Position numbers and translations under genes: made by a program. From contig NZ_CP030047.1 of NCBI RefSeq assembly GCF_015291625.1, positions 310,001 through 374,000 on the forward strand: 64,000 nt of DNA, in the 5' to 3' direction. The notes beneath the pieces were generated by a model. It saw only the letters and a program-made list of their open reading frames with translations, was not told the origin of the DNA and searched no databases. The stretch is from Bradyrhizobium sp. CCBAU 53421. GTDB taxonomy: Bacteria > Pseudomonadota > Alphaproteobacteria > Rhizobiales > Xanthobacteraceae. This document shows, piece by piece, positions 37,383 through 46,333 of the stretch (within the stretch, counting starts at the first letter, position 1; the number at the start of each line of letters is the position of its first letter).

Positions 37383-37760
37383 ATGCCATCGACCGACACC
37401 GGCGTGGGATTTGGGCCTGCCGACCGGCTGGCGCAGGACCCCGAAAGCGTGCGCCGTCGCTTCTGGATCAAGTTCAAGAAGGTCGTGGCGCGGCTGCCCT
37501 TCGCCGAGGATCTGCTGGCTGCGTATTACTGCGCCTTCGACCGCCAGACGCCGCGCCATGTGCAGGCGGCGCTGCTCGGCGCGATCGCCTATTTCATCCT
37601 GCCGTTCGACTTCATTCCGGACATGCTGCCCGTGCTCGGCTTCACCGACGATGCCGCGGTGCTCGCAACCGCGATCCGCATGGTGGCCAGCCACATCACG
37701 TCCGAGCACCGCGAAGCCGCGCGCGCCGCGCTGAAGCGCGGAGTGCCTGCCGAAGAGTAG
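37383..37760 (+). CDS. DUF1232 (YkvA-like) membrane protein
   Basis: 125 residues from an ATG with GAGGGAA upstream. Core: LLAAYYCAFDRQTPRHVQAA, LLGAIAYFILPFDFIPDMLP then VLGFTDDAAVLATAI, the family hallmark (P-x-D-x-I-P-D-x-x-P-x-x-G-x-x-D-D). Small inner-membrane-associated protein of unknown function. Possibly co-transcribed with phhB. Confidence 0.9.
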   Translation: MPSTDTGVGFGPADRLAQDPESVRRRFWIKFKKVVARLPFAEDLLAAYYCAFDRQTPRHVQAALLGAIAYFILPFDFIPDMLPVLGFTDDAAVLATAIRMVASHITSEHREAARAALKRGVPAEE

Positions 37761-37804
37761 CCCGGCTCTCGCTGCGCTCCATCCGGGCTACAAATCACTC
37801 GACC

Positions 37805-37911
37805 CGTCATCCTGAGGTGCGAGCTCTTGCGAGCCTCGAAGGATGCACGGCCACCAGCCGGGCCGTCGACCCTTCGAGACGCGCGCGAGAGCGCGCTCCT
37901 CAGGGTGACGG
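37805..37911. repeat. Intergenic repeat, family F, copy 1
   Basis: GTCATCCTGAGGTGCGAGCT ... CGAAGGATGCACGGCCAC ... CCTTCGAGACGCGC ... CTCCTCAGGGTGAC. An imperfect hairpin about 107 bases long; the relative is at 44821-44947. Confidence 0.85.
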
Positions 37912-37941
37912 TGATTGCAAGGCGCGCGGTTAACCGCTTCC

Positions 37942-38922
37942 TCAGCTGCCCGGATGCAGGATCACCTTGCCCATCGCCTTGCGGCCGGCGAGCACCTTCA
38001 AGGCTTCCGCGGTCTGCGACAGCGGGAAGGTGCGGTCGACATGCGAGGAGATCTTGCCTTCCGCGGTCCACTGCACGAGCTTCTCGAGGTTCTTGCGGTT
38101 CTTCTCCGGATTCTGCCGCGCCCACGCGCCCCAGAACACGCCGCGGATGTCGCAGCCCTTCAAGAGCGCGAGGTTGAGCGGGATCTTCGGAATGTCGCCG
38201 GCGGCAAAGCCGATCACCAGGAAGCGGCCTTCCCACGCGGTCGAGCGCAGCGCGGCCTCGGCGTAAGAGCCGCCGACCGGATCGAACACGATGTCGGCGC
38301 CCTTGCCGTCAGTCAGCTTGCGCAGGCCCTCCTTGAGATCTTCCTTGGCGTAGTTCAGCGTCAGCTCGGCGCCGTGCTGCTTGGCGAATGCGAGCTTCTC
38401 GTCGGACGATGCGCAGGCGATCACCTTCAGGCCCATCAGCTTGCCGAGCTCGCACGCGGCAAGGCCGGTGCCGCCAGCGGCGCCCAGCACCGCGAGCGTC
38501 TCGCCCGGCTTCGGGCTCGCGCGATCCTCTAGCGCGTGCAGCGCGGTGCCGTAGATGATGATGATGCCGGCGGCGCGATCGTAATCGAGATTGTCGGGAA
38601 TCTTCACGATCGTATTCGCCGGCAGCGCGATCTTGTCGCGCGCGCCGTTGTGGCCGCATGACGCAACGACGCGGTCGCCGACCTTGAGATCAGTGACGCC
38701 GGCGCCGATGCTCTCGATCACGCCGGCGACTTCGGCGGCCGGCGAGAACGGGAACGGCGGCTTGATCTGGTACTTGCCCTGGATCATCAGGATGTCGAAG
38801 AAATTCAGCGCCGCCGCCTTGATCGCGATCACGGCTTCGCCCGGGCCGGCCACCGGATCGGGCACGTCAGCCAGCACGAGATCGTCGGGTTGACAGTATT
38901 GCGAGCAGAGGATGGCTTTCAT
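37942..38922 (-). CDS. NADPH:quinone oxidoreductase family protein
   Basis: 326 residues, zinc-free medium-chain dehydrogenase. N-terminal ALNFFDILMIQGKYQIKPPF is the quinone-reductase signature. The nucleotide domain has LAVLGAAGGTGLAACELGK, IACASSDEKLAFAKQHGAE (Ser/Lys for NADPH) and ADIVFDPVGG. The C-terminus IRGVFWGAWARQNPEKN is typical. Probably reduces quinones or enones. AGGTGT upstream of the ATG at 38922. It is divergent from the SDR gene at 39028. Confidence 0.88.
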   Translation of the reverse strand: MKAILCSQYCQPDDLVLADVPDPVAGPGEAVIAIKAAALNFFDILMIQGKYQIKPPFPFSPAAEVAGVIESIGAGVTDLKVGDRVVASCGHNGARDKIALPANTIVKIPDNLDYDRAAGIIIIYGTALHALEDRASPKPGETLAVLGAAGGTGLAACELGKLMGLKVIACASSDEKLAFAKQHGAELTLNYAKEDLKEGLRKLTDGKGADIVFDPVGGSYAEAALRSTAWEGRFLVIGFAAGDIPKIPLNLALLKGCDIRGVFWGAWARQNPEKNRKNLEKLVQWTAEGKISSHVDRTFPLSQTAEALKVLAGRKAMGKVILHPGS

Positions 38923-39027
38923 GGACACACCTGAGTATCGGACGCAAAAAGAGCTGCAGGATCTTGGACTACAAGCTTCATGCCGGATTTGCGGCGGAGC
39001 GACAATACAGTGCGGAGGGATCAAACT

Positions 39028-39882
39028 ATGTTTGAAAAAGGCCTGCTAGCGAAAAAGCGCATCCTGATCACCGGCGGCGGCTCCGGCCTTGGCGCGGCGA
39101 TGGGAGGGCGCTTCGCCGAGCTCGGTGCCGAACTGATCATCTGCGGCCGGCGCGAGGGGCTGCTGGAGGAAACCGCAGCAAAATTCCGCAGCGAGCTCGG
39201 CGCCAAGGTGTCGATCGCGCGCTGCGATATCCGCGACGGCGCGGCGGTCGAGGCGATGATGGATCAGGTCTGGCAGGAGGCGCCGATCGACGTACTCGTC
39301 AACAATGCTGCCGCAACCTTTATTGCGCAGAGCGAACATTTGTCATTCCGTGCGGCGGACGCGATCCTCGCACCGACGCTGCATGGCACGATGTACTGCA
39401 CGCTCGCCGCCGGCCGCCGCTGGATCGAAGGCAAGCACAAGGGCGTGGTGCTCTCGATCCTCTCGACCTCGACCATCACCGGTCGCGCCTTCACGGTGCC
39501 GTCGTCGATGGCCAAGACTGCCGTGCTGGCGATGACCAAGAGTCTTGCCGTCGAATGGGGTCCGAAGGGCATCCGCACCGTCGCGATCGCGCCCGGCGCG
39601 TTCCCGACGCCAGGTGCGACCGGACAGTTGCGCCCCGAGGCGCGCGGCGAGACCTGGTCGCATCGCAATCCGCTCGGCCGCGCCGGCGAACATTCGGAGC
39701 TGGCCAATCTGGCGACCTTCCTGATCTCGGATCAGGCCGGCTACATCAACGGCGAGATGGTGGTGCAGGACGGCGGCTCGCATTTGCGCAGTTCCGGCGC
39801 CGAGGACCTGCTGCAATGGACCGATGCGCAATGGGAGAGCCAGCGCGCGGCGCGCACCAAGGCAAGGGCTGATCGTCGATAA
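39028..39882 (+). CDS. SDR related to 2,4-dienoyl-CoA reductase
   Basis: 284 residues from an ATG with GCGGAGGGA upstream. Rossmann motif ILITGGGSGLGAAMG, NNAAATFIA, then SILSTSTITGRAFTVPSSMA and KTAVLAMTKSLAVEWGPKGI. The usual catalytic Tyr of YxxxK is Ser here (S-S-M-A-K), the pattern of peroxisomal/mitochondrial-type dienoyl-CoA reductases, and fits reduction of unsaturated acyl-CoA in fatty-acid oxidation. C-terminal YINGEMVVQDGGSHL is the normal SDR end. Confidence 0.85.
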   Translation: MFEKGLLAKKRILITGGGSGLGAAMGGRFAELGAELIICGRREGLLEETAAKFRSELGAKVSIARCDIRDGAAVEAMMDQVWQEAPIDVLVNNAAATFIAQSEHLSFRAADAILAPTLHGTMYCTLAAGRRWIEGKHKGVVLSILSTSTITGRAFTVPSSMAKTAVLAMTKSLAVEWGPKGIRTVAIAPGAFPTPGATGQLRPEARGETWSHRNPLGRAGEHSELANLATFLISDQAGYINGEMVVQDGGSHLRSSGAEDLLQWTDAQWESQRAARTKARADRR

Positions 39883-39901
39883 CAAGCACTGAGCTGGAAT
39901 C

Positions 39902-39934
39902 GACGCGCGCGCGGCTGTGGCCGGCGCGCGCGTC
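39902..39934 (+). terminator. GC-rich hairpin after the SDR gene
   Basis: An 11-bp perfect stem GACGCGCGCGC with an 11-base loop, 20 bases past the stop. No T-run follows, so it may be a pause or processing site only. Confidence 0.5.
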
Positions 39935-40038
39935 CGGGCCTAACTGCCTTCCCAAAAAAGCGTTTCCCGGTTATCCATCCGAGCCGGCGGAGGGGGAATC
40001 GCCGGGCCATCTTGCAGTCACAATGATGGGGGAACCAA

Positions 40039-40638
40039 TTGGCCGTGCGGCAGATTCTGACATCACTGGTGGCTTGTGTCCTGTGCGGGATCATCTCCCT
40101 CGCGGCGGTGCAGGCTGCGCCCAAGAAGGATGCGGCCAAGGAAGCAGCAAAGCCGGCGCCTTCGGCCGCCGCGGCTGCGGCCGGCGGTGCGGAGCCGACG
40201 CTGATCGGCCAATTCGGGACCTGGGGCGCCTACACCGCATCGCCCAACGGCAAGAAGGTGTGCTTTGCGCTCGCCAAGCCGTCGTCGTCGAAGACCAACC
40301 CGCCGAACCGGCCGCGCGACCCGGCCTACGCCTTCATCTCGACCCGTCCGGCCGAGAAGGTCGTCAACGAAGTCTCGATCATGATCGGCTACACCGTGAA
40401 GCCGGGTTCGGAATCGACGCTCCAGGTCGGCGGCGGAACCTATGCGATGTACACGCAGGGCGACGGCCTCTGGATCAAGAATGCGGCCGAGGAGGAGCGG
40501 ATGGTGGAAGCCATGCGCAAATCGGCCGATCTGACGGTAAAAGCCGTCTCGGCGAAGGGCACCGAGACGATCGACAGCTTCTCGCTGAAGGGTCTGGCAC
40601 AGGCGCTCGACCGGCTTGGGCAGGATTGCCGGCGTTAG
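40039..40638 (+). CDS. Invasion-associated locus B (IalB)-like exported protein
   Basis: 199 residues. Signal peptide (VACVLCGIISLAAVQAAP), an Ala/Lys-rich linker, then the IalB core: LIGQFGTWGAYTASPNGKKV followed by CFALAKP, EVSIMIGYTVKPGSES, and SADLTVKAVSAKGTETIDSF. Periplasmic; in related bacteria the family is linked to host-cell interaction but the biochemical role is unknown. A TTG at 40039 sits 5 bases after GGGGGAA and is the best start; a GTG two codons later is possible. The TAG stop is the start of repeat family B. Confidence 0.88.
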   Translation: MAVRQILTSLVACVLCGIISLAAVQAAPKKDAAKEAAKPAPSAAAAAAGGAEPTLIGQFGTWGAYTASPNGKKVCFALAKPSSSKTNPPNRPRDPAYAFISTRPAEKVVNEVSIMIGYTVKPGSESTLQVGGGTYAMYTQGDGLWIKNAAEEERMVEAMRKSADLTVKAVSAKGTETIDSFSLKGLAQALDRLGQDCRR

Positions 40639-40690
40639 AGCATGGTCCGGAAAAGTGTGGAGCGGTTTTCCGAAGAGACCATGCTCCAAT
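40636..40690. repeat. Palindromic repeat, family B, copy 3
   Basis: TAGAGCATGGTCCGGAAAAG ... GCGGTTTTCCGAAGAGACC and ATGCTC. Begins with the stop codon of the IalB-like gene. Confidence 0.85.
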
Positions 40691-40767
40691 AAAGACCGGC
40701 TCAAAGACGTAAAATTGAGGTATTTGGCGGCTTTCCAGCACCGGCTGGAAGGCCTATTTGAGGTTTC

Positions 40768-41982
40768 ATGACCGACACCGTGACCACCCATGCCGTGTCC
40801 GGCGCCAGCGCGCTGGTCGAAAAGGTTCCGCTCGAGACCTATGTGCCGCCGGCCAAGCCGTCGCTGATCGGGCTGTCGCGCGCCGAGATATCAGATCGCC
40901 TCGGCGAGATCGGGGTGCAGCCCGCGCAGCGCAAGATGCGCACCCAGCAGCTCTGGAACTGGATGTATTTTCGCGGCGCCAAGAGCTTTGCCGAGATGAC
41001 CAACGTCTCGAAGGACATGCGCGCCGAACTCGAGAAGCATTTTACCGTCGACCGCCCCGAGGTGGTCGCCGAGCAGATCTCCAATGACGGCACGCGCAAA
41101 TGGCTGCTGCGGTTGCCGAGCGGCGACAAGGTCGAGCGGGCGCACGAGGTTGAGTGCGTCTACATCCCCGAGACCGATCGCGGCACGCTGTGCGTTTCCT
41201 CGCAGGTCGGCTGCACGCTGAACTGCTCCTTCTGTCACACCGGCACGCAGCGGCTAGTGCGCAACCTGACCGCCGGCGAGATCGTCGGCCAGGTAATGGT
41301 GGCGCGCGACCGGCTCAACGACTGGGCCGACCGCGAGGACGGCACCCGCCGCGTCACCAACATCGTGATGATGGGGATGGGCGAGCCGCTCTACAATTTC
41401 GATGCGGTGCGCGACGCTCTTTTGATCGTCGGCGACAATGAAGGCATCGGCATCTCCCGCCGCCGCATCACGCTCTCGACCTCGGGCGTGGTGCCGAACA
41501 TCAAGCGCACCGGTGACGAGATCGGCGTGATGCTCGCGATCTCGCTGCATGCGGTGCGCGACGAGCTGCGCAACGAGCTGGTGCCGCTGAACCGCAAATA
41601 TCCGATCAAGGAATTGCTGCAGGCCTGCCGCGATTATCCCGGCGCCTCCAACGCGCGGCGCATCACCTTCGAATATGTGATGCTCAAGGGCGTCAACGAT
41701 TCGCTCGATGACGCCAAGCTGCTGGTCAAGCTGCTCAAGGGCATTCCGGCCAAGATCAATCTGATCCCGTTCAATCCGTGGCCGGGCACCGCCTACGAAT
41801 GCTCGGACTGGGAGCAGATCGAAAAATTCTCCGAATATATCTTCAACGCCGGCTATTCCTCGCCGGTGCGCACGCCGCGCGGCCGCGACATCCTCGCCGC
41901 CTGCGGCCAGCTCAAGTCGGAGACCGAAAAGCTCTCCGCCCGCGAGCGCCAGGCGCTGCGCGCGATGGCGATGACGGATTGA
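40768..41982 (+). CDS. rlmN: 23S rRNA/tRNA adenine-C2 methyltransferase RlmN
   Basis: 404 residues. Radical SAM cluster in [16 protein letters not shown] (C-x3-C-x2-C), then [13 protein letters not shown] and [14 protein letters not shown] for SAM binding, and the C-terminal [18 protein letters not shown] followed by a late Cys in DILAACGQL that serves as the methyl-carrying cysteine pair with the first. It methylates C2 of A2503 in 23S rRNA and A37 in some tRNAs. The ATG at 40768 follows GAGG. A membrane-protein gene starts 4 bases after its stop. Confidence 0.96.
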   Translation: MTDTVTTHAVSGASALVEKVPLETYVPPAKPSLIGLSRAEISDRLGEIGVQPAQRKMRTQQLWNWMYFRGAKSFAEMTNVSKDMRAELEKHFTVDRPEVVAEQISNDGTRKWLLRLPSGDKVERAHEVECVYIPETDRGTLCVSSQVGCTLNCSFCHTGTQRLVRNLTAGEIVGQVMVARDRLNDWADREDGTRRVTNIVMMGMGEPLYNFDAVRDALLIVGDNEGIGISRRRITLSTSGVVPNIKRTGDEIGVMLAISLHAVRDELRNELVPLNRKYPIKELLQACRDYPGASNARRITFEYVMLKGVNDSLDDAKLLVKLLKGIPAKINLIPFNPWPGTAYECSDWEQIEKFSEYIFNAGYSSPVRTPRGRDILAACGQLKSETEKLSARERQALRAMAMTD

Positions 41983-41986
41983 CTAG

Positions 41987-42472
41987 ATGGCCTTGATCGG
42001 CCGCCTCTTCGTCGTCGCCTTCGGCTTCCTGATGGCCTGCTTCGTGGCCGGGATCATCGTGGTCGTCGCGGTGCTGTATCCCGAGATCAGCGATTTCGGC
42101 GGCCAGATCGACCAGAGCGCTGTTAACGTCGTGCTCGGCTTCGGCTTCATCTTCATATCCGGCTTTGCATTGTTGCCCGCGCTGATCGTGGTGCTGATCA
42201 CCGAGGCGTTCTTCATCAGGAGCGTCTTGGCCTACGCCGTCGGCGGCGCGATCGTCGGCGCGGCCTGCTATCTCGGCCTGGTTCCGTTCGATCCCGACAT
42301 GATGCAATTCCACGGCATCGTGCGCCGGCACATGGAGATCATGACCGGCGCCGGCATCGTCGCGGGCCTGGTCTACTGGCTGATCGCCGGCCGCACCGCC
42401 GGCGCCTGGCGCGAGCCGGCGCGACCGTTGCCGCCGCCTCCGCCGTTGCCGTCGCAATCACCGCGGCCGTGA
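41987..42472 (+). CDS. Hypothetical four-helix membrane protein
   Basis: 161 residues: four helices (FVVAFGFLMACFVAGIIVVV; GFGFIFISGFALLPALIVVL; AYAVGGAIVGAACYLGLVPF; AGIVAGLVYWLIAGRTAGAW) and a Pro-rich C-terminal tail. It starts 4 bases after rlmN, so it is translated from the same message. No family recognised. Confidence 0.75.
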   Translation: MALIGRLFVVAFGFLMACFVAGIIVVVAVLYPEISDFGGQIDQSAVNVVLGFGFIFISGFALLPALIVVLITEAFFIRSVLAYAVGGAIVGAACYLGLVPFDPDMMQFHGIVRRHMEIMTGAGIVAGLVYWLIAGRTAGAWREPARPLPPPPPLPSQSPRP

Positions 42473-42477
42473 GGCTC

Positions 42478-42560
42478 GTCATTGCGAGGAGCGAAGCGAC
42501 GAAGCAATCCATTCCTTCGTCATGCGGCGCGATGGATTGCTTCGCTCCGCTCGCAATGAC
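42478..42560. repeat. Intergenic hairpin repeat, family G
   Basis: GTCATTGCGAGGAGCGAAGC ... GCTTCGCTCCGCTCGCAATG and AC; arms of about 35 bases around ATTCCTTCGTCATGCGGCGC. Lies between the membrane protein and the PAP2 gene. Only one copy in this window. Confidence 0.8.
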
Positions 42561-42605
42561 GGGTGGGGGTTTTCATGCTCATCCGCCTCAGCTAAACCGC
42601 GCGCC

Positions 42606-43388
42606 ATGAACCGGACCGGACTTTTCATCGCGCTGGCGCTCGCGCTCATCATCGGCATCCTGTTCGGGCTCTACCCCGAGCTCGACCTGAAGCTCGCGGC
42701 CTTGTTCTACGATGCCGCGGAAAAAACCTTCCCCATGAAGCTCGACGCGGTGGCGTCGTTCGCCCGCGATGCGGCGATGTGGATCGCTTGGGCGCTGGTG
42801 CTGCCGGCGCTCGTGACCATCGTCTGGAAATTCATCCGCCCGGACCGCCCGATGCTGATGTCCGGCCGCGCCGCGGTGTTCCTGCTGACCACGATGCTGC
42901 TGTCCGCCGGCGTCCTCACCAACCTCACCTTCAAGAACTATTGGGGCCGGCCGCGACCGGTGTTCGTGACGCAGTTCGGCGGCGACCTGCAATTCATGCC
43001 GTGGTGGGACCCGCGCGGCGGCTGTCCGCGCAACTGCTCGTTCTTCTCCGGCGAGGGCGCCACCGCGTTCTGGACCTATGCGCCGGCGGCGCTGACGCCG
43101 CCCGCCTGGCGGCCGCTGGCCTTTGCCGGGGCGACCGTGTTCGGCATCGTCACCAGCGGGCTTCGCATGGCGTTCGGCGGCCATTTCTTCACCGACGTCG
43201 CGATTGCCGGCCTGGTGTCGTTCTTCACCGTCTGGCTGTTCTATGCGCTGATCTACCGCTGGGCCGCGACCCGGCTGACCGACGCCCAGGTCGATGCCAC
43301 GCTGACGCGGCTGGCGATGCCGGGCTACCGGTGGATGCAGCGCTGGCGCCGGGGCGGCAAGGCCGAGCCTGGTGGCACGGAAGCCTGA
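42606..43388 (+). CDS. PAP2 family membrane phosphatase
   Basis: 260 residues, six membrane helices. The three PAP2 motifs are seen: K-x6-RP as KNYWGRPRP, a modified P-S-G-H as FFSGEGATAFW, and SGLRMAFGGHFFTDVAIAG (SR-x5-H-x3-D, with Arg, His and Asp present). It removes phosphate from a lipid phosphate such as undecaprenyl or phosphatidyl phosphate, or a lipid A phosphate, at the outer face of the inner membrane. The central motif has Glu in place of the usual His (SGE), which may alter activity. Start: ATG at 42606. Confidence 0.82.
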   Translation: MNRTGLFIALALALIIGILFGLYPELDLKLAALFYDAAEKTFPMKLDAVASFARDAAMWIAWALVLPALVTIVWKFIRPDRPMLMSGRAAVFLLTTMLLSAGVLTNLTFKNYWGRPRPVFVTQFGGDLQFMPWWDPRGGCPRNCSFFSGEGATAFWTYAPAALTPPAWRPLAFAGATVFGIVTSGLRMAFGGHFFTDVAIAGLVSFFTVWLFYALIYRWAATRLTDAQVDATLTRLAMPGYRWMQRWRRGGKAEPGGTEA

Positions 43389-44804
<1,416 letters not shown>

Positions 44805-44820
44805 GGCGGCGCTCCATCAC

Positions 44821-44947
44821 CGTCATCCCCGCGCAAAGGCTTCGGCTTTGTCGCTGGAGGTGCGAGCGGAGCGAGCCTCGAAGGATGCACGGCCACGCTG
44901 GCGGCCGTCGATCCTTCGAGACGCGCTACGCGCTCCTCAGGATGACG
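44821..44947. repeat. Intergenic repeat, family F, copy 2
   Basis: CGTCATCCCCGCGCAAAGGC ... GAGCCTCGAAGGATGCACGG ... GATCCTTCGAGACGCGC ... CTCCTCAGGATGACG. Same plan as 37805-37911. Separates the convergent argG and tetR-type genes. Confidence 0.85.
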
Positions 44948-44971
44948 GAACTATGAGCGCGGCGACACCGT

Positions 44972-45559
44972 TCACTTCAACCTGAGCGCATCGAGCAGCG
45001 AGCGAAACGCGCGCGCGTAATCGGTGCCGGTCTTGCCGATGTCCGGCCCCGCAGAGACCGCGACCGCGGCTTCCGTTACCGCGCCGAGCAGCAGCCGCGC
45101 CAGCGGCTCGACCGGCTGCTTCGCGATCACGCCGGCATCCATCGCCGCCGTCAGCGCGCGCGGAAATTTGCCGCCGAAATGCTTGGCGTCGATCTCGCGC
45201 CAGCGTTCCCAGCCGAGCACGGCGGGGCCATCGCGCAAGATGATCTGGCCGGTAGGGCCCTTCGAGCACGCCGCGAAATAGCCCTGCGTGCCCGCCGCCA
45301 TCGCCGCGAGCGGATCGTTCTCGGCGCGCGAGATGCGGTCGAGATCGGCGACGAGGTCGATCGACACCTGCTCGAACACCGCCTCGAACACCGCCTCTTT
45401 CGTCGCGAAGTGATGATAGACCGCGCCCTTGGCGACGCGCGCGCCGGCGGCGATGTCATCCATCGTCGCCGCCGCAAAGCCGCGTTCGCCAAAGATGCGC
45501 CGCGCCGCCTTGACGATGGCAGCTCTGGTCTTCTCGCGTCGTTCGGCCTGGGTTGCCAT
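44972..45559 (-). CDS. TetR family repressor
   Basis: 195 residues. N-terminal helix-turn-helix: AAIVKAARRIFGERGFAAAT, MDDIAAGARVAKGAVYHHF, TKEAVFEAVFE. The C-terminal ligand domain has no recognisable specificity. It is divergent from the NTF2-like gene at 45737, and two copies of a TetR-type operator lie between them, so it most likely represses that gene. The frame is open far upstream, but the ATG at 45559 fits the family start. A copy of repeat family B lies between the gene and the operators. Confidence 0.92.
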   Translation of the reverse strand: MATQAERREKTRAAIVKAARRIFGERGFAAATMDDIAAGARVAKGAVYHHFATKEAVFEAVFEQVSIDLVADLDRISRAENDPLAAMAAGTQGYFAACSKGPTGQIILRDGPAVLGWERWREIDAKHFGGKFPRALTAAMDAGVIAKQPVEPLARLLLGAVTEAAVAVSAGPDIGKTGTDYARAFRSLLDALRLK

Positions 45560-45573
45560 CGCTTCGCTCTTGT

Positions 45574-45653
45574 TTGAGCATGATCTCAACGCAAACGCTG
45601 CGCGCTTGTCGCCGGAAAACCGCTTCGCACTTTTCCGGATCACGCTGTCTAGC
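45574..45653. repeat. Palindromic repeat, family B, copy 4 with insert
   Basis: TTGAGCATGATCTCAACGC ... GCCGGAAAACCGCTTCGCAC ... CGGATCACGCTGTCTAG. Contains about 25 extra bases compared with 10421-10474. Placed inside the TetR leader region. Confidence 0.8.
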
Positions 45654-45681
45654 CCAGGTTCCAGATCGGCGCCAGTTGACT

Positions 45682-45721
45682 TACCGACTACCAGTCGATA
45701 AATACCGACTATCAGTCGGTA
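45682..45721. promoter_or_regulatory. Double TetR-type operator
   Basis: TACCGACTACCAGTCGATA (45682-45700) and TACCGACTATCAGTCGGTA (45703-45721). The second has perfect 8-bp arms TACCGACT/AGTCGGTA around three bases; the first has one mismatch. Centres are 21 bases (two turns) apart. It lies 15 bases upstream of the NTF2-like start codon, so binding would block that promoter. Confidence 0.85.
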
Positions 45722-45736
45722 AATGGAGATTGCCCG

Positions 45737-46102
45737 ATGCCCTCGCTCACGACGCTGCAAGCCTTCGCCGACACGGTCGAATCCAACGACCATGTCGGCG
45801 CGATCAGGAAGTTCTATACGGCCGATGCACGGACCCAGGAAAACGACGGCGAATGGCGCGTCGGCCGCGAGGCGCTGGCGGCGCGCGAGGCGGCGGTGCT
45901 GGCCGCGGTCTCGGGTGTGAAGACCACGCGGCTCGGGCCGCTGCTGCTCGACGGCGACCACTCGGCGATCTGCTGGCGGTTCGAGTTCACCGGCAAGGAC
46001 GGCAAGGTCCGCAGCATGGAGGAGGTCGCCTGGCAGACCTGGCGCGGCGAGGAACTGATCGAGGAGCGCTTCTTCTACGACCCGCAGCAGATGGCGCGGT
46101 GA
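45737..46102 (+). CDS. NTF2-like (SnoaL) protein under TetR control
   Basis: 121 residues, SnoaL/NTF2 alpha+beta barrel: LQAFADTVESNDHVGAIRKF then YTADARTQENDGEWRVGREA, ICWRFEFTGKDGKVRSMEEV and EELIEERFFYDP. Members are small-molecule isomerases, hydrolases or binding proteins; no catalytic residues can be assigned here. GGAGA precedes the ATG. It is likely the main target of the divergent TetR regulator. Confidence 0.8.
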   Translation: MPSLTTLQAFADTVESNDHVGAIRKFYTADARTQENDGEWRVGREALAAREAAVLAAVSGVKTTRLGPLLLDGDHSAICWRFEFTGKDGKVRSMEEVAWQTWRGEELIEERFFYDPQQMAR

Positions 46103-46146
46103 GAGCTCGCATTGGAGACAGGCTCCATCCTCGCTACGCAGCTCCA

Positions 46147-46276
46147 ACCTCCCCTTGAAAAGGGGAGGTCGCTTTGCTCGTCAGAGCAAAGCGGGTGGGG
46201 ATCTGCTCTCTTCACGCACAGCGTCGCCCGTGGCCGACCCCATCCCAGCCTTCCCCCTTTTAGGGGGAAGGAGAAG
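46147..46276. repeat. Intergenic repeat, family E, copy 1
   Basis: CCTCCCCTTGAAAAGGGGAG, then GCTTTGCTCGTCAGAGCAAA, then GGGTGGGGATCTGC, an inner arm, and CCTTCCCCCTTTTAGGGGGA with AGGAGAAG. A second copy in the same orientation is at 49649-49778. Confidence 0.9.
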
Positions 46277-46277
46277 A

Positions 46278-46311
46278 AAACAAAAATGGCCGGGATCGCT
46301 CCCGGCCATTT
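46278..46311 (-). terminator. Rho-independent terminator of the OmpA-family gene
   Basis: A 12-bp perfect stem AAATGGCCGGGA/TCCCGGCCATTT with a 4-base loop, followed on the minus strand by TTTTGTTTTC; 22 bases past the stop codon. Confidence 0.9.
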
Positions 46312-46333
46312 CGGATCGTGATGTCGCGCCGGC

